Shown: positions 1 to 7,998, counted from the first letter of the stretch. The stretch: DNA of 11,802 nucleotides from Paracoccaceae bacterium (GCA_027030435.1 JALVEX010000183.1:1-11802), one strand, 5' to 3'. Notes: generated from the sequence alone by a model not told the origin. A program made the numbers and translations.

Positions 1-2
1 TC

Positions 3-1115
3 CTTGCGCTTCTGAAAATCACCTATTTCATCGCCTTCGCCCCGGCGCTCGCGGTGGTGCTGATCCTTCATAGGGCCTGGCGCATGATGGCGGCGGCGGC
101 TGTCGCGGGGCTTGCCGTCGCGGCGAGTGTCACGCTGCTCGCGGGAGTCGATTTCTGGCTGGCCTATATGGGGGATCTGCTGACCGTGGCCCGCTCCGAA
201 GTGCGCCCCCTGCCCGGCGCGCCCTTCGCCGACATCCTCTCGGCACCGAAATTCATCGGAGGCACGCTGCTGCTGCTCGCCGCCATCATGCTGCTGCGCA
301 AGAGTGAACGGATGCGCGAAGGGCTCATTCTGCTGCTGCTTGCCCCCGGTTTCTTCTATGTGACCTATCAGAATTTCGGCAATGACCCGCAATGGCTCAT
401 CCTGCTTGCCGCCCTGCTTTACACCTTCCGCCCCGAGGCCTCGCTGGAAACGGCCCGGGGCTGGAACTACCGCTTCATGCTCAATATCGCGGTGGCGATC
501 GCATTGGCGCTGGCGCTTCCTTCCGCCTTCAATCTTGCCACCAGCCCGGTCCGTCATCTCGCCAAGAACCGCGCCCGATATACGCCCCTCCTGGGCCTCG
601 AGGGCCTGCATCAGGATATCCTGATGCGCAAAAGCCGGGTGCTGCCCTATGTTGGCAAGGTGACTTTCCGCGAGCCCGCCCTTGACCCCGCGCTTTTCGG
701 GCTGGATCCCGAGAAGCTCGAAAAGCGCCGCAAAAGGGCCGTTCTTCTGGGCAGGCCGCTTGAGGAATGCGTGCTGGAAGGGGGGCTCGAGATCGCCTTC
801 GCCACCACCATGCGCGAACTGGAAGCCGATGAGGAAACGCGCGGCAAGCCACTGTTCGTTGCCGATATCGTCACCGGATACTGGCTGTACGGCCGCCGCA
901 CGCCGCCGCTTCAGGGCGGTGCGCCGTGGTATTATGCCGGCACGCCGGGGATCGAACAGGCCGAGCTTCTGCTCGTGCCCCGCTGCCCCGTTTCCGGCCG
1001 GGCGCGGCGCGTGGCGCTCGCCGAGATCGCCAAACGCAAGGATATCACCCTGAGCGAAATCCGCCGCACCCCGCTCTATATCCTGTTGAAGATCGGCCAT
1101 GAGGGCAGCAAATGA
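3..1115 (+). CDS. Multi-spanning membrane protein of unknown function (5' end outside window)
   Basis: This reading frame is open from the left edge and ends with TGA, so about 370 C-terminal residues are visible and the true start lies upstream. The GTG at 54 is only an internal valine. The visible N-terminal half has about six hydrophobic segments, at roughly residues 5-24, 27-48, 85-100, 107-122, 127-142 and 158-178. A mostly hydrophilic tail of about 190 residues follows, with a charged region (EKLEKRRKR). An aromatic loop, YVTYQNFGNDPQW, lies between two of the segments. The pattern of short loops and Leu/Ala-rich helices resembles GT-C type membrane glycosyltransferases such as the GT87/DUF2029 group, but I see no catalytic motif that proves this. 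It is convergent with the tad cluster and separated from cpaA by 64 bases, so a shared role is not implied. The coding call is firm; the function is unknown. Confidence 0.8.
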   Translation, partial: LALLKITYFIAFAPALAVVLILHRAWRMMAAAAVAGLAVAASVTLLAGVDFWLAYMGDLLTVARSEVRPLPGAPFADILSAPKFIGGTLLLLAAIMLLRKSERMREGLILLLLAPGFFYVTYQNFGNDPQWLILLAALLYTFRPEASLETARGWNYRFMLNIAVAIALALALPSAFNLATSPVRHLAKNRARYTPLLGLEGLHQDILMRKSRVLPYVGKVTFREPALDPALFGLDPEKLEKRRKRAVLLGRPLEECVLEGGLEIAFATTMRELEADEETRGKPLFVADIVTGYWLYGRRTPPLQGGAPWYYAGTPGIEQAELLLVPRCPVSGRARRVALAEIAKRKDITLSEIRRTPLYILLKIGHEGSK

Positions 1116-1179
1116 TGGCCCGGCATGAAGCACCGCCCGCGCCCGTATACCTCACAATGCGCACCGGGCCGGCCCACCC

Positions 1180-1686
1180 TCACGCTCCGTATAGTGCCGC
1201 CATCACCAGATAGAAAACCAGCGCGCTGCCAAGGGCGATCCCCATGGGGAAATCCTTGTTGTCCCAGGATTTCCAGTCGCTTGTCAGCCGGCGGAAGGCT
1301 TTCGAGGCCTGAAACAGGCGGTGCGTGACGAAAGCGGCGATCACCACGGCAGCAAAGAAGATCAGCATCCTGCCGGCGTCTTCCCGGGCGATGAAGGGCG
1401 CCATGGCGGCGGCGAATTTCGCATCCCCCGCCCCCACGAGCCCCGCCACGCTGAGGAGGAAGCCGATCGCCAGCACCACGACGAGATTGAGAAGCCGCCA
1501 GAGATACTCATCCATCGGCAGGGCAATGAGCCCCACCACGAGATAGACAGCCACCAGCGCCAGAACGGCCGCGTTGGGGATCTTCATGTATCTGAGATCG
1601 CTCCAGGCGGCCCAGAGGGCAATCGGGGTCACGAAGGGCAGGAACCACAGCGCGGCCCGGGCCGGTGTCGCCAGTTCGATGTCCAT
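1180..1686 (-). CDS. cpaA: CpaA/TadV prepilin peptidase (A24 family)
   Basis: This is an inner-membrane aspartic peptidase that removes the leader from Flp prepilin and from TadE/F-type pseudopilins. The 168-residue product has the size of the short CpaA/TadV group, which lacks the N-terminal methyltransferase domain of PilD-type enzymes. Both catalytic aspartates are visible: D30 in WSDLRYMKIPN after the first helix, and D88 in the GAGD motif at 85-88. A FPMG motif lies at 146-149 before the last helix. Hydrophobic segments are at about 12-29, 40-57, 64-84, 107-122 and 147-166. The ATG lies one base after the stop of the upstream TPR gene and has no clear Shine-Dalgarno sequence, so translation is probably coupled. 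It is the last gene of the minus-strand cluster, and its substrate gene flp is the first, about 10 kb away. Confidence 0.95.
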   Translation of the reverse strand: MDIELATPARAALWFLPFVTPIALWAAWSDLRYMKIPNAAVLALVAVYLVVGLIALPMDEYLWRLLNLVVVLAIGFLLSVAGLVGAGDAKFAAAMAPFIAREDAGRMLIFFAAVVIAAFVTHRLFQASKAFRRLTSDWKSWDNKDFPMGIALGSALVFYLVMAALYGA

Positions 1687-1687
1687 G

Positions 1688-2545
1688 TCAGTTCGTCACG
1701 TTGTTTTCCAGGGCCCGAAGCGAGCGCACCGCCGCCTCGAAATACTGCGGGTGGGTATCGATCGCCTCCTTCAGGAGCCCCTTGCCGATCGTCACATCGC
1801 CCTGCTTGATGGCGGCAAGCGCGGCCGTGTAAAGAAGCTCGGCGCGCTCCGTCTGGGTCATCGGGATCACCGGAAGCTGGTAATTGCGCTGCTTGGCGCG
1901 CGCCAGAACGAGATTGTTCTTGGCGGTGAAGAGGTTCCTGTCATAGGTGAGGGCCTGATTGAAAAGCCGCTCGGCCCCTTTGTAGTCACCCCGCGTCAGC
2001 TTGGAGAAACCCCAGTTGTTATAGACACTTGCGGGCTTCGTGGTGAGGCCGGCGGCGATTTCGTAGAAGCTGTCGGCCTTCTTCCATTCCTTGTTGCTGT
2101 CGGCGATCATCGCCTCGAGGCGATAGCGCTTGTAGGTTTCATGGGTGGGCGGGATCTGATCGAGCACCGCTTCGGCCTTCTTCCATTCGCCATTGCGGAT
2201 CAGCGCATCGGCCCATTCGACCTTGTCATCATTGGTGGCTTCGGGGCTGGTGGCGACCTGCTCCCAGGCCTTCGCCCCTTCCGCCACCAGCCCGGCGCGG
2301 ATCAGGGATTTCGCGAGGCCGCGCCTGAGATCGATGCGATCGGGCTTTTCGGCGGTCGCGCGGCGGAAATAGGCCACGGCCTCCTTGGGATCGGCCACCG
2401 TCAGCATCACGTCATTGAGGTTGGTTTCGTCGATGGCGTTTACATCGCGCAGCGCCTTGCGGGCGGCTGTTGATCCGTTGTCGCCACAGCCGGCCAGAAG
2501 CAGCGTGCCGGCCAGGCACAGCTTGAGAATGGTTGAGTGGCGCAT
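1688..2545 (-). CDS. TPR-repeat lipoprotein, TadD-like (second of two)
   Basis: The 285-residue product begins with a lipoprotein signal peptide: basic MRHSTILK, a hydrophobic core, and lipobox LAGC with the acylated cysteine at 20. The rest is helical, with tetratricopeptide-type pairs. The clearest repeat is near 171-204 (PASVYNNWGFSKLTRGDYKG onwards), and weaker ones lie at about 50-83, 84-117 and 118-165. A conserved-looking C-terminal part (about 208-275) follows. Small TPR lipoproteins in tad loci are grouped as TadD, which is thought to act like a pilotin or scaffold in pilus assembly, so a periplasmic role in this machine is inferred. The start is supported by AAGGA eight bases before the ATG. 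It follows the other TPR gene by 60 bases and runs directly into cpaA. It may be a diverged paralogue of its neighbour, but it is about 100 residues longer. The exact function is unknown. Confidence 0.85.
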   Translation of the reverse strand: MRHSTILKLCLAGTLLLAGCGDNGSTAARKALRDVNAIDETNLNDVMLTVADPKEAVAYFRRATAEKPDRIDLRRGLAKSLIRAGLVAEGAKAWEQVATSPEATNDDKVEWADALIRNGEWKKAEAVLDQIPPTHETYKRYRLEAMIADSNKEWKKADSFYEIAAGLTTKPASVYNNWGFSKLTRGDYKGAERLFNQALTYDRNLFTAKNNLVLARAKQRNYQLPVIPMTQTERAELLYTAALAAIKQGDVTIGKGLLKEAIDTHPQYFEAAVRSLRALENNVTN

Positions 2546-2605
2546 CTTTGGCGTCCTTGTTACTGCTCGTTTCCTGCTCGGACTGACGCGGCCGCGCCCC
2601 CTTCC

Positions 2606-3175
2606 TCAAGGCGCACGGCGCAGGAGGTATCGCCCCCCGCCGCGCCGCACCAGCACGAATTCGCTCTTCTTTTGAGGCGCATCATAGGCCGGTTTGCGCG
2701 TTTTTGCGATAGCGAGGCGCAAATTATCGCGGATCGAGTCACTTTGGCCACTATCGAGCGCATAGGCCTTCTTGAAAACCTCCATCGCTTCGGCGGTTTC
2801 GCCCTTTTCCATCAGCACCACGCCGAGGTTGTTCCAGGCGGCGGGAAACTTCTGATCCTTTTCCACCGCGAGGCGCAGGAGCTTTTCGGCCTGATTGAGC
2901 CGCCCGAGGCGCAGATTGGCCGAGCCGAGCGCGCTCAGCACATCGGCATTCATGCCATGCTGGGCGGCGGCGCGGTAATAGGCCTTGAGGGCCAGCTCGT
3001 ATTCGCCCGCCGCCATCAGGCGATGGCCCACTTCGAGGCCGTCGGCCTCCGCCCCGCGAACCGGGCGGCCTGCCGGGGCGTAGGGGTTATCGCCAAAAGC
3101 CTGCGGACCACCCGCCGACTGGCAGGCGGTCAGCAATGCGGCCGCCGCGATCATCCCCACCCGTTTTCTGCCCAT
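2606..3175 (-). CDS. tadD: TadD-like TPR lipoprotein
   Basis: This is a 189-residue lipoprotein. It has basic MGRKR, a short hydrophobic stretch and lipobox LTAC with cysteine 18, so it is probably anchored in a membrane facing the periplasm. Three TPR units are visible at about 45-76 (EVGHRLMAAGEYELALKAYY), 77-110 (the ALGSANLRLGRLNQAEKLL region) and 111-144 (AWNNLGVVLMEKGETAEAMEVF), followed by a shorter helix and a basic tail ending in RRGGGRYLLRRAP. TadD proteins are needed for Flp pilus assembly and are often compared with PilF/PilW-type pilotins, which assist secretin assembly. The ATG lies three bases after the tadC stop and no good Shine-Dalgarno sequence is visible, which points to translational coupling. 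Its position directly after tadC is the usual one for tadD. The name is given on context and architecture. Confidence 0.88.
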   Translation of the reverse strand: MGRKRVGMIAAAALLTACQSAGGPQAFGDNPYAPAGRPVRGAEADGLEVGHRLMAAGEYELALKAYYRAAAQHGMNADVLSALGSANLRLGRLNQAEKLLRLAVEKDQKFPAAWNNLGVVLMEKGETAEAMEVFKKAYALDSGQSDSIRDNLRLAIAKTRKPAYDAPQKKSEFVLVRRGGGRYLLRRAP

Positions 3176-3178
3176 ATG

Positions 3179-4168
3179 CTACACGCCGAGCTGTTTCATC
3201 GTTTGCGCGATCCCGTAGATCGAAGGCCCGATCAGGATGATCAGGAGCGGCGGGACCGTCAGCATCATCGTGGCGAGAGTCATCTTCGTTGGCAAGGTAT
3301 TTGCCTTTTCCTCGGCCCGCATCACGCGCTTGTCGCGCATTTCCGCCGCATAGACGCGCAGGGCGTCGGCGATCGAGGTGCCGAAGGTCTGCGACTGGAT
3401 CAGAACCGTCACGAAGCTCGCCACGTCGTCAACGCCGGTGCGTTCGGACATGTCGCGCAGCACCGAGGTGCGATCCTTGCCCGCCTTCATCTCGTTGGCG
3501 ACGGTTTCGAACTCGTCGGCGAGATCGGGAAAGCCCGCGCGGATCTCCTTCGCCACCCGGATGATCGCCTGGTCGAGCGATTGCCCCGCCTCGACGCAGA
3601 CGAGCATCATGTCGAGCGCATCGGGAAAGCCGTTGGTGATGTTTTCCTTGCGCGTTTCCACCCGCCGGGTGACCCAGTATTTCGGCGCCATGTAGCCGAT
3701 GAGGCCGGGGATGATGATCGTCAAGGCCACGTTCTGCGTGGTGGGCTCGCCGTTCGAGAGCTTCAGAAGGGCCCAGACACCGCCAAACAGGAGGCCGAGG
3801 ATCCCGAGCGCGAACTGCATGAAGTGATAGGTGCGCACGGCCGTCTTGCTGCGGTAGCCCGCCTGCAGGAGTTTGAGGCGCACCGCCGAAAGCTCCTTCT
3901 CGTCCTGCGGCTCGAGGAAGGTGGAGAATTTCTCCAGCTTGTCCTTCTTGTTGTCCTGGCGCAGCGCCGGCCCTTTTCGCTTCTTGTCATCGGCCCTCTC
4001 GCCCGCCTGGCTCTTGCGCAGTTTGTCAAGCGGGTCCTGTTCCTTCTTCAGGAGCACAGGCAGCGTGAGCAGCACGAGAAAAAGCCCAAGCACGCCGACC
4101 GCGATCAGCGGGCCGAACGGCCCCAGGGCATCGGTGAGAAACAGCCTGATCTGTTCGATGAATTCCAT
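3179..4168 (-). CDS. tadC: TadC, inner-membrane platform protein (T2SSF/GspF family)
   Basis: This 329-residue integral membrane protein would form the Flp pilus platform together with TadB. Hydrophobic segments lie at about 19-40, 117-136, 146-163 and 299-320. The type II secretion F domain spans about 181-309, beginning FPDALDMMLVCVEAG and continuing through GFPDLADEF and the QSQTFGTSIADAL region, all typical of TadC. Between the first and second helices lies a long, very charged cytoplasmic stretch (about 41-95, rich in Lys, Asp and Glu). The gene begins nine bases after the tadB stop, and a GGGGGAGAA ribosome binding site fills that gap, so the start is secure. Tad systems use two single-domain F proteins where type II secretion and type IVa pili use one protein with two such domains; this tandem pair fits that. 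Confidence 0.96.
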   Translation of the reverse strand: MEFIEQIRLFLTDALGPFGPLIAVGVLGLFLVLLTLPVLLKKEQDPLDKLRKSQAGERADDKKRKGPALRQDNKKDKLEKFSTFLEPQDEKELSAVRLKLLQAGYRSKTAVRTYHFMQFALGILGLLFGGVWALLKLSNGEPTTQNVALTIIIPGLIGYMAPKYWVTRRVETRKENITNGFPDALDMMLVCVEAGQSLDQAIIRVAKEIRAGFPDLADEFETVANEMKAGKDRTSVLRDMSERTGVDDVASFVTVLIQSQTFGTSIADALRVYAAEMRDKRVMRAEEKANTLPTKMTLATMMLTVPPLLIILIGPSIYGIAQTMKQLGV

Positions 4169-4177
4169 GTTCTCCCC

Positions 4178-5146
4178 CTAGACCTTGATGTTCACGAGTG
4201 CGCGCATGACAATCACATTGACGATCAGGAAAGCCGCCACGACCAGCGCCGCGGGAATGAAAACGGGCGTATCCTGCACGTCCTTGTAGTAATCCGGCTT
4301 GATCAGGTTGATCATGATCAGCGCGAAGATCGGGAAGCCGGAAAGGAACATGCCGGACCATTTCGCCTCCGCCGTGATCGCCTTCACCCGGCGGAAAAGC
4401 CGGAAACGCGAACGGATCACCTTCGCAAGCCCCTCGAGGATCTCGGCGAGGTTGCCGCCCGATGTCTGCTGGATCGAAACCGCGACCGCGAGAAAGCGCA
4501 GATCCTGCATGTCCAGCCGCTCGGCCATGGCCTTCAGCGCCTCGCCCACATCGCGCCCATAGGCGGCCTCGTCGGCGATCACGCCCATTTCCGTGCCCAG
4601 CGGATCGGGCACTTCCTTGGCCACGATCTGGATTGCCGAAACGAAGGGATGGCCCACCCGCAGGCTGCGCACCATCAGTTCCACAGCATCCGGGAGCTGC
4701 TCCTCGATCATCGCAAGGCGCTTCTTGGCCTTGTTGTTGATCCACATGTAAACGCCGCCGACCCCCATCACCACCGAAATCAGCAGGCGCACCATCAGCG
4801 AAGCACTGGTGCCGATGGTAAGGCCGAGAAAGGCGAAAACCGAAAGCAGCACCATGATCAGGATGATCTGGTTGGGCGAGAAGGCGATATTGGCCTTCTG
4901 GGCCTTGTTGGCGAGGATCGAATAGATCGGGATCGATCGCGCCTTCATGTGCTGGCTCATCTCCTTGCGGAGCTGCTCCAGCACCTGTTCGCGCCCCATG
5001 CCCTTCTCGAGCATCTCGAGGCGGCGGTTGACACGGTTGTTGAGGCTGATCGATTTGCCGAAGACCGTCAGGTAGAGCCCCTCGACGAGCAGCAGCACGG
5101 CGATGAAGATCAGCCCGTAAACGACAAATTCTGTGTTGAACGTCAT
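4178..5146 (-). CDS. tadB: TadB, inner-membrane platform protein (T2SSF/GspF family)
   Basis: This 322-residue membrane protein is the partner of TadC in the pilus-assembly platform that couples to the CpaF ATPase. Hydrophobic segments are at about 7-29, 93-112, 117-135, 265-283 and 297-318. The type II secretion F domain is at about 143-270 and carries the typical stretches QLPDAVELMVRSLRVGHP, EMGVIADEAAYGRDVGEAL and QQTSGGNLAEILEGLAKVIR. The last two helices close the protein. The ATG lies five bases after the cpaF stop. The Shine-Dalgarno GGAAGG overlaps the last codons of cpaF at nine-base spacing, so the two genes should be translated together. The length and order (cpaF-tadB-tadC) are standard for the family, and nothing appears broken. 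Confidence 0.96.
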   Translation of the reverse strand: MTFNTEFVVYGLIFIAVLLLVEGLYLTVFGKSISLNNRVNRRLEMLEKGMGREQVLEQLRKEMSQHMKARSIPIYSILANKAQKANIAFSPNQIILIMVLLSVFAFLGLTIGTSASLMVRLLISVVMGVGGVYMWINNKAKKRLAMIEEQLPDAVELMVRSLRVGHPFVSAIQIVAKEVPDPLGTEMGVIADEAAYGRDVGEALKAMAERLDMQDLRFLAVAVSIQQTSGGNLAEILEGLAKVIRSRFRLFRRVKAITAEAKWSGMFLSGFPIFALIMINLIKPDYYKDVQDTPVFIPAALVVAAFLIVNVIVMRALVNIKV

Positions 5147-5151
5147 CTTGA

Positions 5152-6603
5152 CTAACCTTCCACGGGTTCGAAGATTTCAGGCGGCAGATCGTAGCCCCAG
5201 AGGCGGAAACGCTCGGAGAAATGCGAGCGCACGCCCGTGGCCGTGAAATGGCCGATGATCTTGTTTTCCGGGGTGAGGCCCACGCGCTGGAAGCGGAAGA
5301 TCTCCTGCATCGAGATCACCTCGCCCTCCATGCCGGTGATCTCGGTGATCGAGACCATGCGGCGCGAACCATCCTGAAGGCGCGAGGCCTGCACGATCAG
5401 GTTCACGGCCGAGGCGATCTGGCCGCGCACGGCCTTGATCGGCATTTCGATCCCGGCCATGGCGATCATGTTTTCGAGGCGGCTTACCGCATCGCGCGCC
5501 GAGTTGGCGTGAATCGTGGTCATGGAGCCGTCATGGCCGGTGTTCATGGCCTGGAGCATGTCGATCACCTCCTCGCCGCGCGTTTCGCCGACGATGATGC
5601 GGTCAGGGCGCATCCTGAGCGCGTTGCGCAGGCAGTCGCGCTGGGTGACGGCGCCCTTGCCCTCCACATTGGGCGGGCGGCTTTCCATCCGGCCCACATG
5701 GGTCTGCTGGAGCTGGAGTTCGGCCGTGTCCTCGATGGTGAGGATGCGCTCGGAATCATCGATGAAGGAGGAAAGGGCATTGAGCGTGGTGGTCTTGCCC
5801 GAGCCCGTCCCGCCCGAAACGATGATGTTGAGGCGGGTGGCCACCGCCGCCTGCAGATAGGCGGCCATTTCCTCGGTGAAGGCGCCGAACCTGATCAGAT
5901 CATCGACCGACAGCTTCTCCTTCTTGAACTTGCGGATCGAAACCAGGCTGCCATCCACCGCGATCGGCGGCACCATGGCGTTGAAGCGCGAGCCATCGGC
6001 GAGGCGCGCGTCAACATAGGGGTTGGATTCATCCACCCGCCGGCCCACGGCGGAAACGATCTTGTCGATGATCCGCAGGAGGTGCTTTTCATCCTTGAAG
6101 GTCACATCGGTGAGCTCGAGCTTGCCGTCGCGCTCCACGAACACCTGATGCGGGCCGTTCACCAGGATATCGTTCACCGTGTCGTCGCGCAGAAGCGGTT
6201 CGAACGGGCCGAGGCCCGTCACTTCGTCATAGAGCTCCTGATTGAGCTGGGCGCGCTCCTCGCGGTTGAGCACGACGCTCATTTCCTCGAGCGCCTCCGT
6301 GGCGATCGCGTTGATCTCGGCCTTCAGTTCCTTTTCCGTGGCATTGTCGAGCGCCGAAAGATTGAGTGAATCGAGCAGGCGCTGGTGCAGCTGGACCTTG
6401 ATCTCGCTGAGCCGCTCCTTGCGCTTCTTCTCCTTGTCCGCGGGCGCTGCCTTGGCCGGCGCACTCGCCTTTCTCAGGCTGGCCGGCGCCGCCTTGGGCG
6501 CGGCAACCGGCTCACGGGCAGGCTTCGCCGCCTTCGCCTCTTTCAGCCTGACTACCTTCTCGGCGGGGGTTTTGGCACCCGATTTCTTGTAACGCGAAAA
6601 CAT
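5152..6603 (-). CDS. cpaF: CpaF/TadA pilus assembly ATPase (type II/IV secretion ATPase)
   Basis: This 483-residue cytoplasmic hexameric ATPase would drive Flp pilus assembly. Visible motifs are Walker A GGTGSGKTT at 264-272, an Asp box LTIEDTAEL at 288-296, Walker B RPDRIIVGETRGEE at 332-345, and a His box TGHDGSMTTIHANS at 355-368. The N-terminal domain (about 66-240) contains the usual ELYDEVTGLGPFEPLL and DILVNG stretches. The first 65 residues are Lys/Ala/Pro-rich and probably disordered. The C-terminus (GVRSHFSERF...YDLPPEIF) is typical of the family, so the gene is intact. AAGGGG eight bases before the ATG supports the start. The gene lies 67 bases after cpaE and that gap holds a GC-rich inverted repeat. 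It overlaps functionally with tadB, whose ribosome binding site lies in its last codons. Confidence 0.97.
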   Translation of the reverse strand: MFSRYKKSGAKTPAEKVVRLKEAKAAKPAREPVAAPKAAPASLRKASAPAKAAPADKEKKRKERLSEIKVQLHQRLLDSLNLSALDNATEKELKAEINAIATEALEEMSVVLNREERAQLNQELYDEVTGLGPFEPLLRDDTVNDILVNGPHQVFVERDGKLELTDVTFKDEKHLLRIIDKIVSAVGRRVDESNPYVDARLADGSRFNAMVPPIAVDGSLVSIRKFKKEKLSVDDLIRFGAFTEEMAAYLQAAVATRLNIIVSGGTGSGKTTTLNALSSFIDDSERILTIEDTAELQLQQTHVGRMESRPPNVEGKGAVTQRDCLRNALRMRPDRIIVGETRGEEVIDMLQAMNTGHDGSMTTIHANSARDAVSRLENMIAMAGIEMPIKAVRGQIASAVNLIVQASRLQDGSRRMVSITEITGMEGEVISMQEIFRFQRVGLTPENKIIGHFTATGVRSHFSERFRLWGYDLPPEIFEPVEG

Positions 6604-6636
6604 TTCCTCAGCCCCTTGTCATATCTGTCAAAGCTG

Positions 6637-6653
6637 CGCCCGCATAACGGGCG
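6637..6653 (-). repeat. Inverted repeat (6-bp arms) in the cpaE-cpaF gap
   Basis: CGCCCG and CGGGCG are perfectly complementary around a 5-base loop, 35 to 50 bases upstream of the cpaF start. On the minus strand only a three-T run follows some bases later, so it is a poor intrinsic terminator. A role in RNA processing, attenuation or stability between cpaE and cpaF is inferred. Confidence 0.4.
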
Positions 6654-6670
6654 GCCGGCCTTGCATCGCC

Positions 6671-7912
6671 CTATTTCCCCGTCTCTTCCGAAACATTTAC
6701 CTCATGCACGGAAACCGCGAGCTTGCAGAGCTCCTTGCGAAGCGGATTCTTCGGTGCGCTCTCGGCCAGCGGAAGGCCGTGGTCTCCGGCCTGCAGCACC
6801 TGCTTGCCGCCATCGGGCAGAAGCACCTCGATCTTGATGTCGAGGCTCTCGGCCAGCCGCTTCACCCGCGCCTTGCCGTTCAGATCGGTGAATTTCGGCG
6901 CCCGGTTCAGGATATAGCGCAGCTTGTTGTGCGGCAGTTCCTCGCTTTTCAGCGCGCGGATCAGGCGCAGGGTATTCTGGGCCGAGCGCATGTCGAGCTC
7001 GAGCGTGGCGAAATAGACATGCGCCTCGGTCAGCACCGCTTCCGTCCAGTTGACGAGGGTGGAGGGCATGTCGATGATGACGTAATCGAAATTCAGCCGG
7101 GCGGTTTCGATGATCCGGCTGACATCCTCCGAGGAGATCAGATCCAGCGGCAGCATCTCGGAAGGAGACGTGAGCACATGCAGCTTCTCGTTGAAGCTCT
7201 GAAGCGCCTGCATGAAGGCTTCGCTGTCCATCGATTCCGTATCCGAGAGTAGCTCGTAAACCGCTTCGCGGCGCGGCAGATCAAGGTAGGTCGCCACAGA
7301 GCCGAATTGCAGATCGAGATCGATCACGCATACGCGCGGCGGATCCTTCTTGTCGATATTCGCGAGCTCCCAGGCGAGGTTGACGGCAAATGTCGTAGCG
7401 CCGGTGCCCCCGGCAAGCCCGTGCACCGCAATTACGACGGCATCGTGATCGTTGGTGGCCTTGAGGGTTCCCTTCGCGCTTGCGGCGATCTCTTCGGCCG
7501 TGGGCGCAGCGCGCAGGCGCTCGATCGCCTGGTGCAGTTCGCCTTCCGGCAGCGGATAGGGCACGAAATCATCCGCACCGAGGCGCAGGAGCTGGTGCAG
7601 CGCGATCGGGCTCACTTCCTCGGCGATGAGGATGACCTTGATGCCCTTTTCCTTGGCGGTTCGGATGATCTCTCCGATCCGCGGCAGTTCCGCTTCGTCC
7701 TGATCGTCCACCGCGATGGCGACGAATTCCAGGTATTCCGCTTCCGGCTGATGCAGGAAAACCTTCGCATCCTCGAAAGAAAGATCGCCCCAGCTCTCGC
7801 CGAGCTCGGCCTCCATGTCATCGATCAGTAGATCGAAATTCTGCACATCACGCGAGATCGTGCAGGCCACGATCGGTGATGGTTCAGGCTGCAGCATCGC
7901 ATTACTCGCCAT
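6671..7912 (-). CDS. cpaE: CpaE/TadZ-type pilus localisation ATPase (MinD/ParA-like)
   Basis: The product is about 413 residues. The N-terminal part (about 63-122: FVAIAVDDQDEAELPRIG, then VILIAEEVSP and GADDFVPYPL) is a receiver-like domain. The rest (about 158-400) is a MinD/ParA-like ATPase domain: GLAGGTGATTF around 165-175 in the Walker A position, CVIDLDLQFG near 195-204, and YVIIDMPS near 277-284. The Walker A lysine is replaced by alanine, as I recall for many CpaE/TadZ proteins. CpaE marks the pole and recruits other Tad components in Caulobacter. The start is uncertain. AAGGA (7922-7926) is nine bases from the ATG at 7912 but only three from the ATG at 7918. Longer in-frame starts exist at 7957 and at a GTG at 8023, which would add low-similarity sequence overlapping an inverted repeat. 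The gene is 67 bases before cpaF. Confidence 0.93.
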   Translation of the reverse strand: MASNAMLQPEPSPIVACTISRDVQNFDLLIDDMEAELGESWGDLSFEDAKVFLHQPEAEYLEFVAIAVDDQDEAELPRIGEIIRTAKEKGIKVILIAEEVSPIALHQLLRLGADDFVPYPLPEGELHQAIERLRAAPTAEEIAASAKGTLKATNDHDAVVIAVHGLAGGTGATTFAVNLAWELANIDKKDPPRVCVIDLDLQFGSVATYLDLPRREAVYELLSDTESMDSEAFMQALQSFNEKLHVLTSPSEMLPLDLISSEDVSRIIETARLNFDYVIIDMPSTLVNWTEAVLTEAHVYFATLELDMRSAQNTLRLIRALKSEELPHNKLRYILNRAPKFTDLNGKARVKRLAESLDIKIEVLLPDGGKQVLQAGDHGLPLAESAPKNPLRKELCKLAVSVHEVNVSEETGK

Positions 7913-7921
7913 TGCCATACG

Positions 7922-7926
7922 TCCTT
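7922..7926 (-). promoter_or_regulatory. Ribosome binding site that decides the cpaE start
   Basis: AAGGA on the minus strand lies nine bases before the ATG at 7912 and three before the ATG at 7918. It favours the shorter form over the in-frame starts at 7957 (no good site) and 8023 (site almost touching the GTG). Confidence 0.5.
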
Positions 7927-7998
7927 CATCTCTGCGACGAAAGGGATTTAAGATCATCCCCACCCACCCAGGCGGGACGCCACCCTCTTTGTCGGCAC

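Noticed and set aside
1166..1175. GGGCCGGCCC palindrome between the two convergent genes, as a bidirectional terminator
   Set aside because: It is a perfect 10-base palindrome with no loop and no T-tract on either side, so it does not look like a working terminator.
1112..1213. A 33-codon plus-strand frame starting at ATGATG overlapping the stop of the first gene
   Set aside because: It is short, Pro/Ala/His-rich, runs into the 3' end of cpaA and has no further support, despite the overlap-type start.
1574..2473. A 299-codon open frame on the plus strand opposite the TPR lipoprotein
   Set aside because: The minus strand has a lipobox, TPR units, a ribosome binding site and operon spacing; the plus frame has none of these.
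2587..2596. CGCGGCCGCG palindrome between the two TPR genes
   Set aside because: Such GC palindromes are frequent by chance at this base composition, and there is no loop or T-tract.
2537..5155. An 872-codon open frame on the plus strand, opposite tadD, tadC and tadB
   Set aside because: It is the antisense shadow of three genes with clear family motifs. Its translation is rich in His, Arg, Asp and Gln without domains, as expected opposite GC-rich codons.
5221..6369. A 382-codon open frame on the plus strand opposite cpaF
   Set aside because: Antisense shadow of the CpaF ATPase; the translation is His/Asp/Gly-rich low-complexity sequence.
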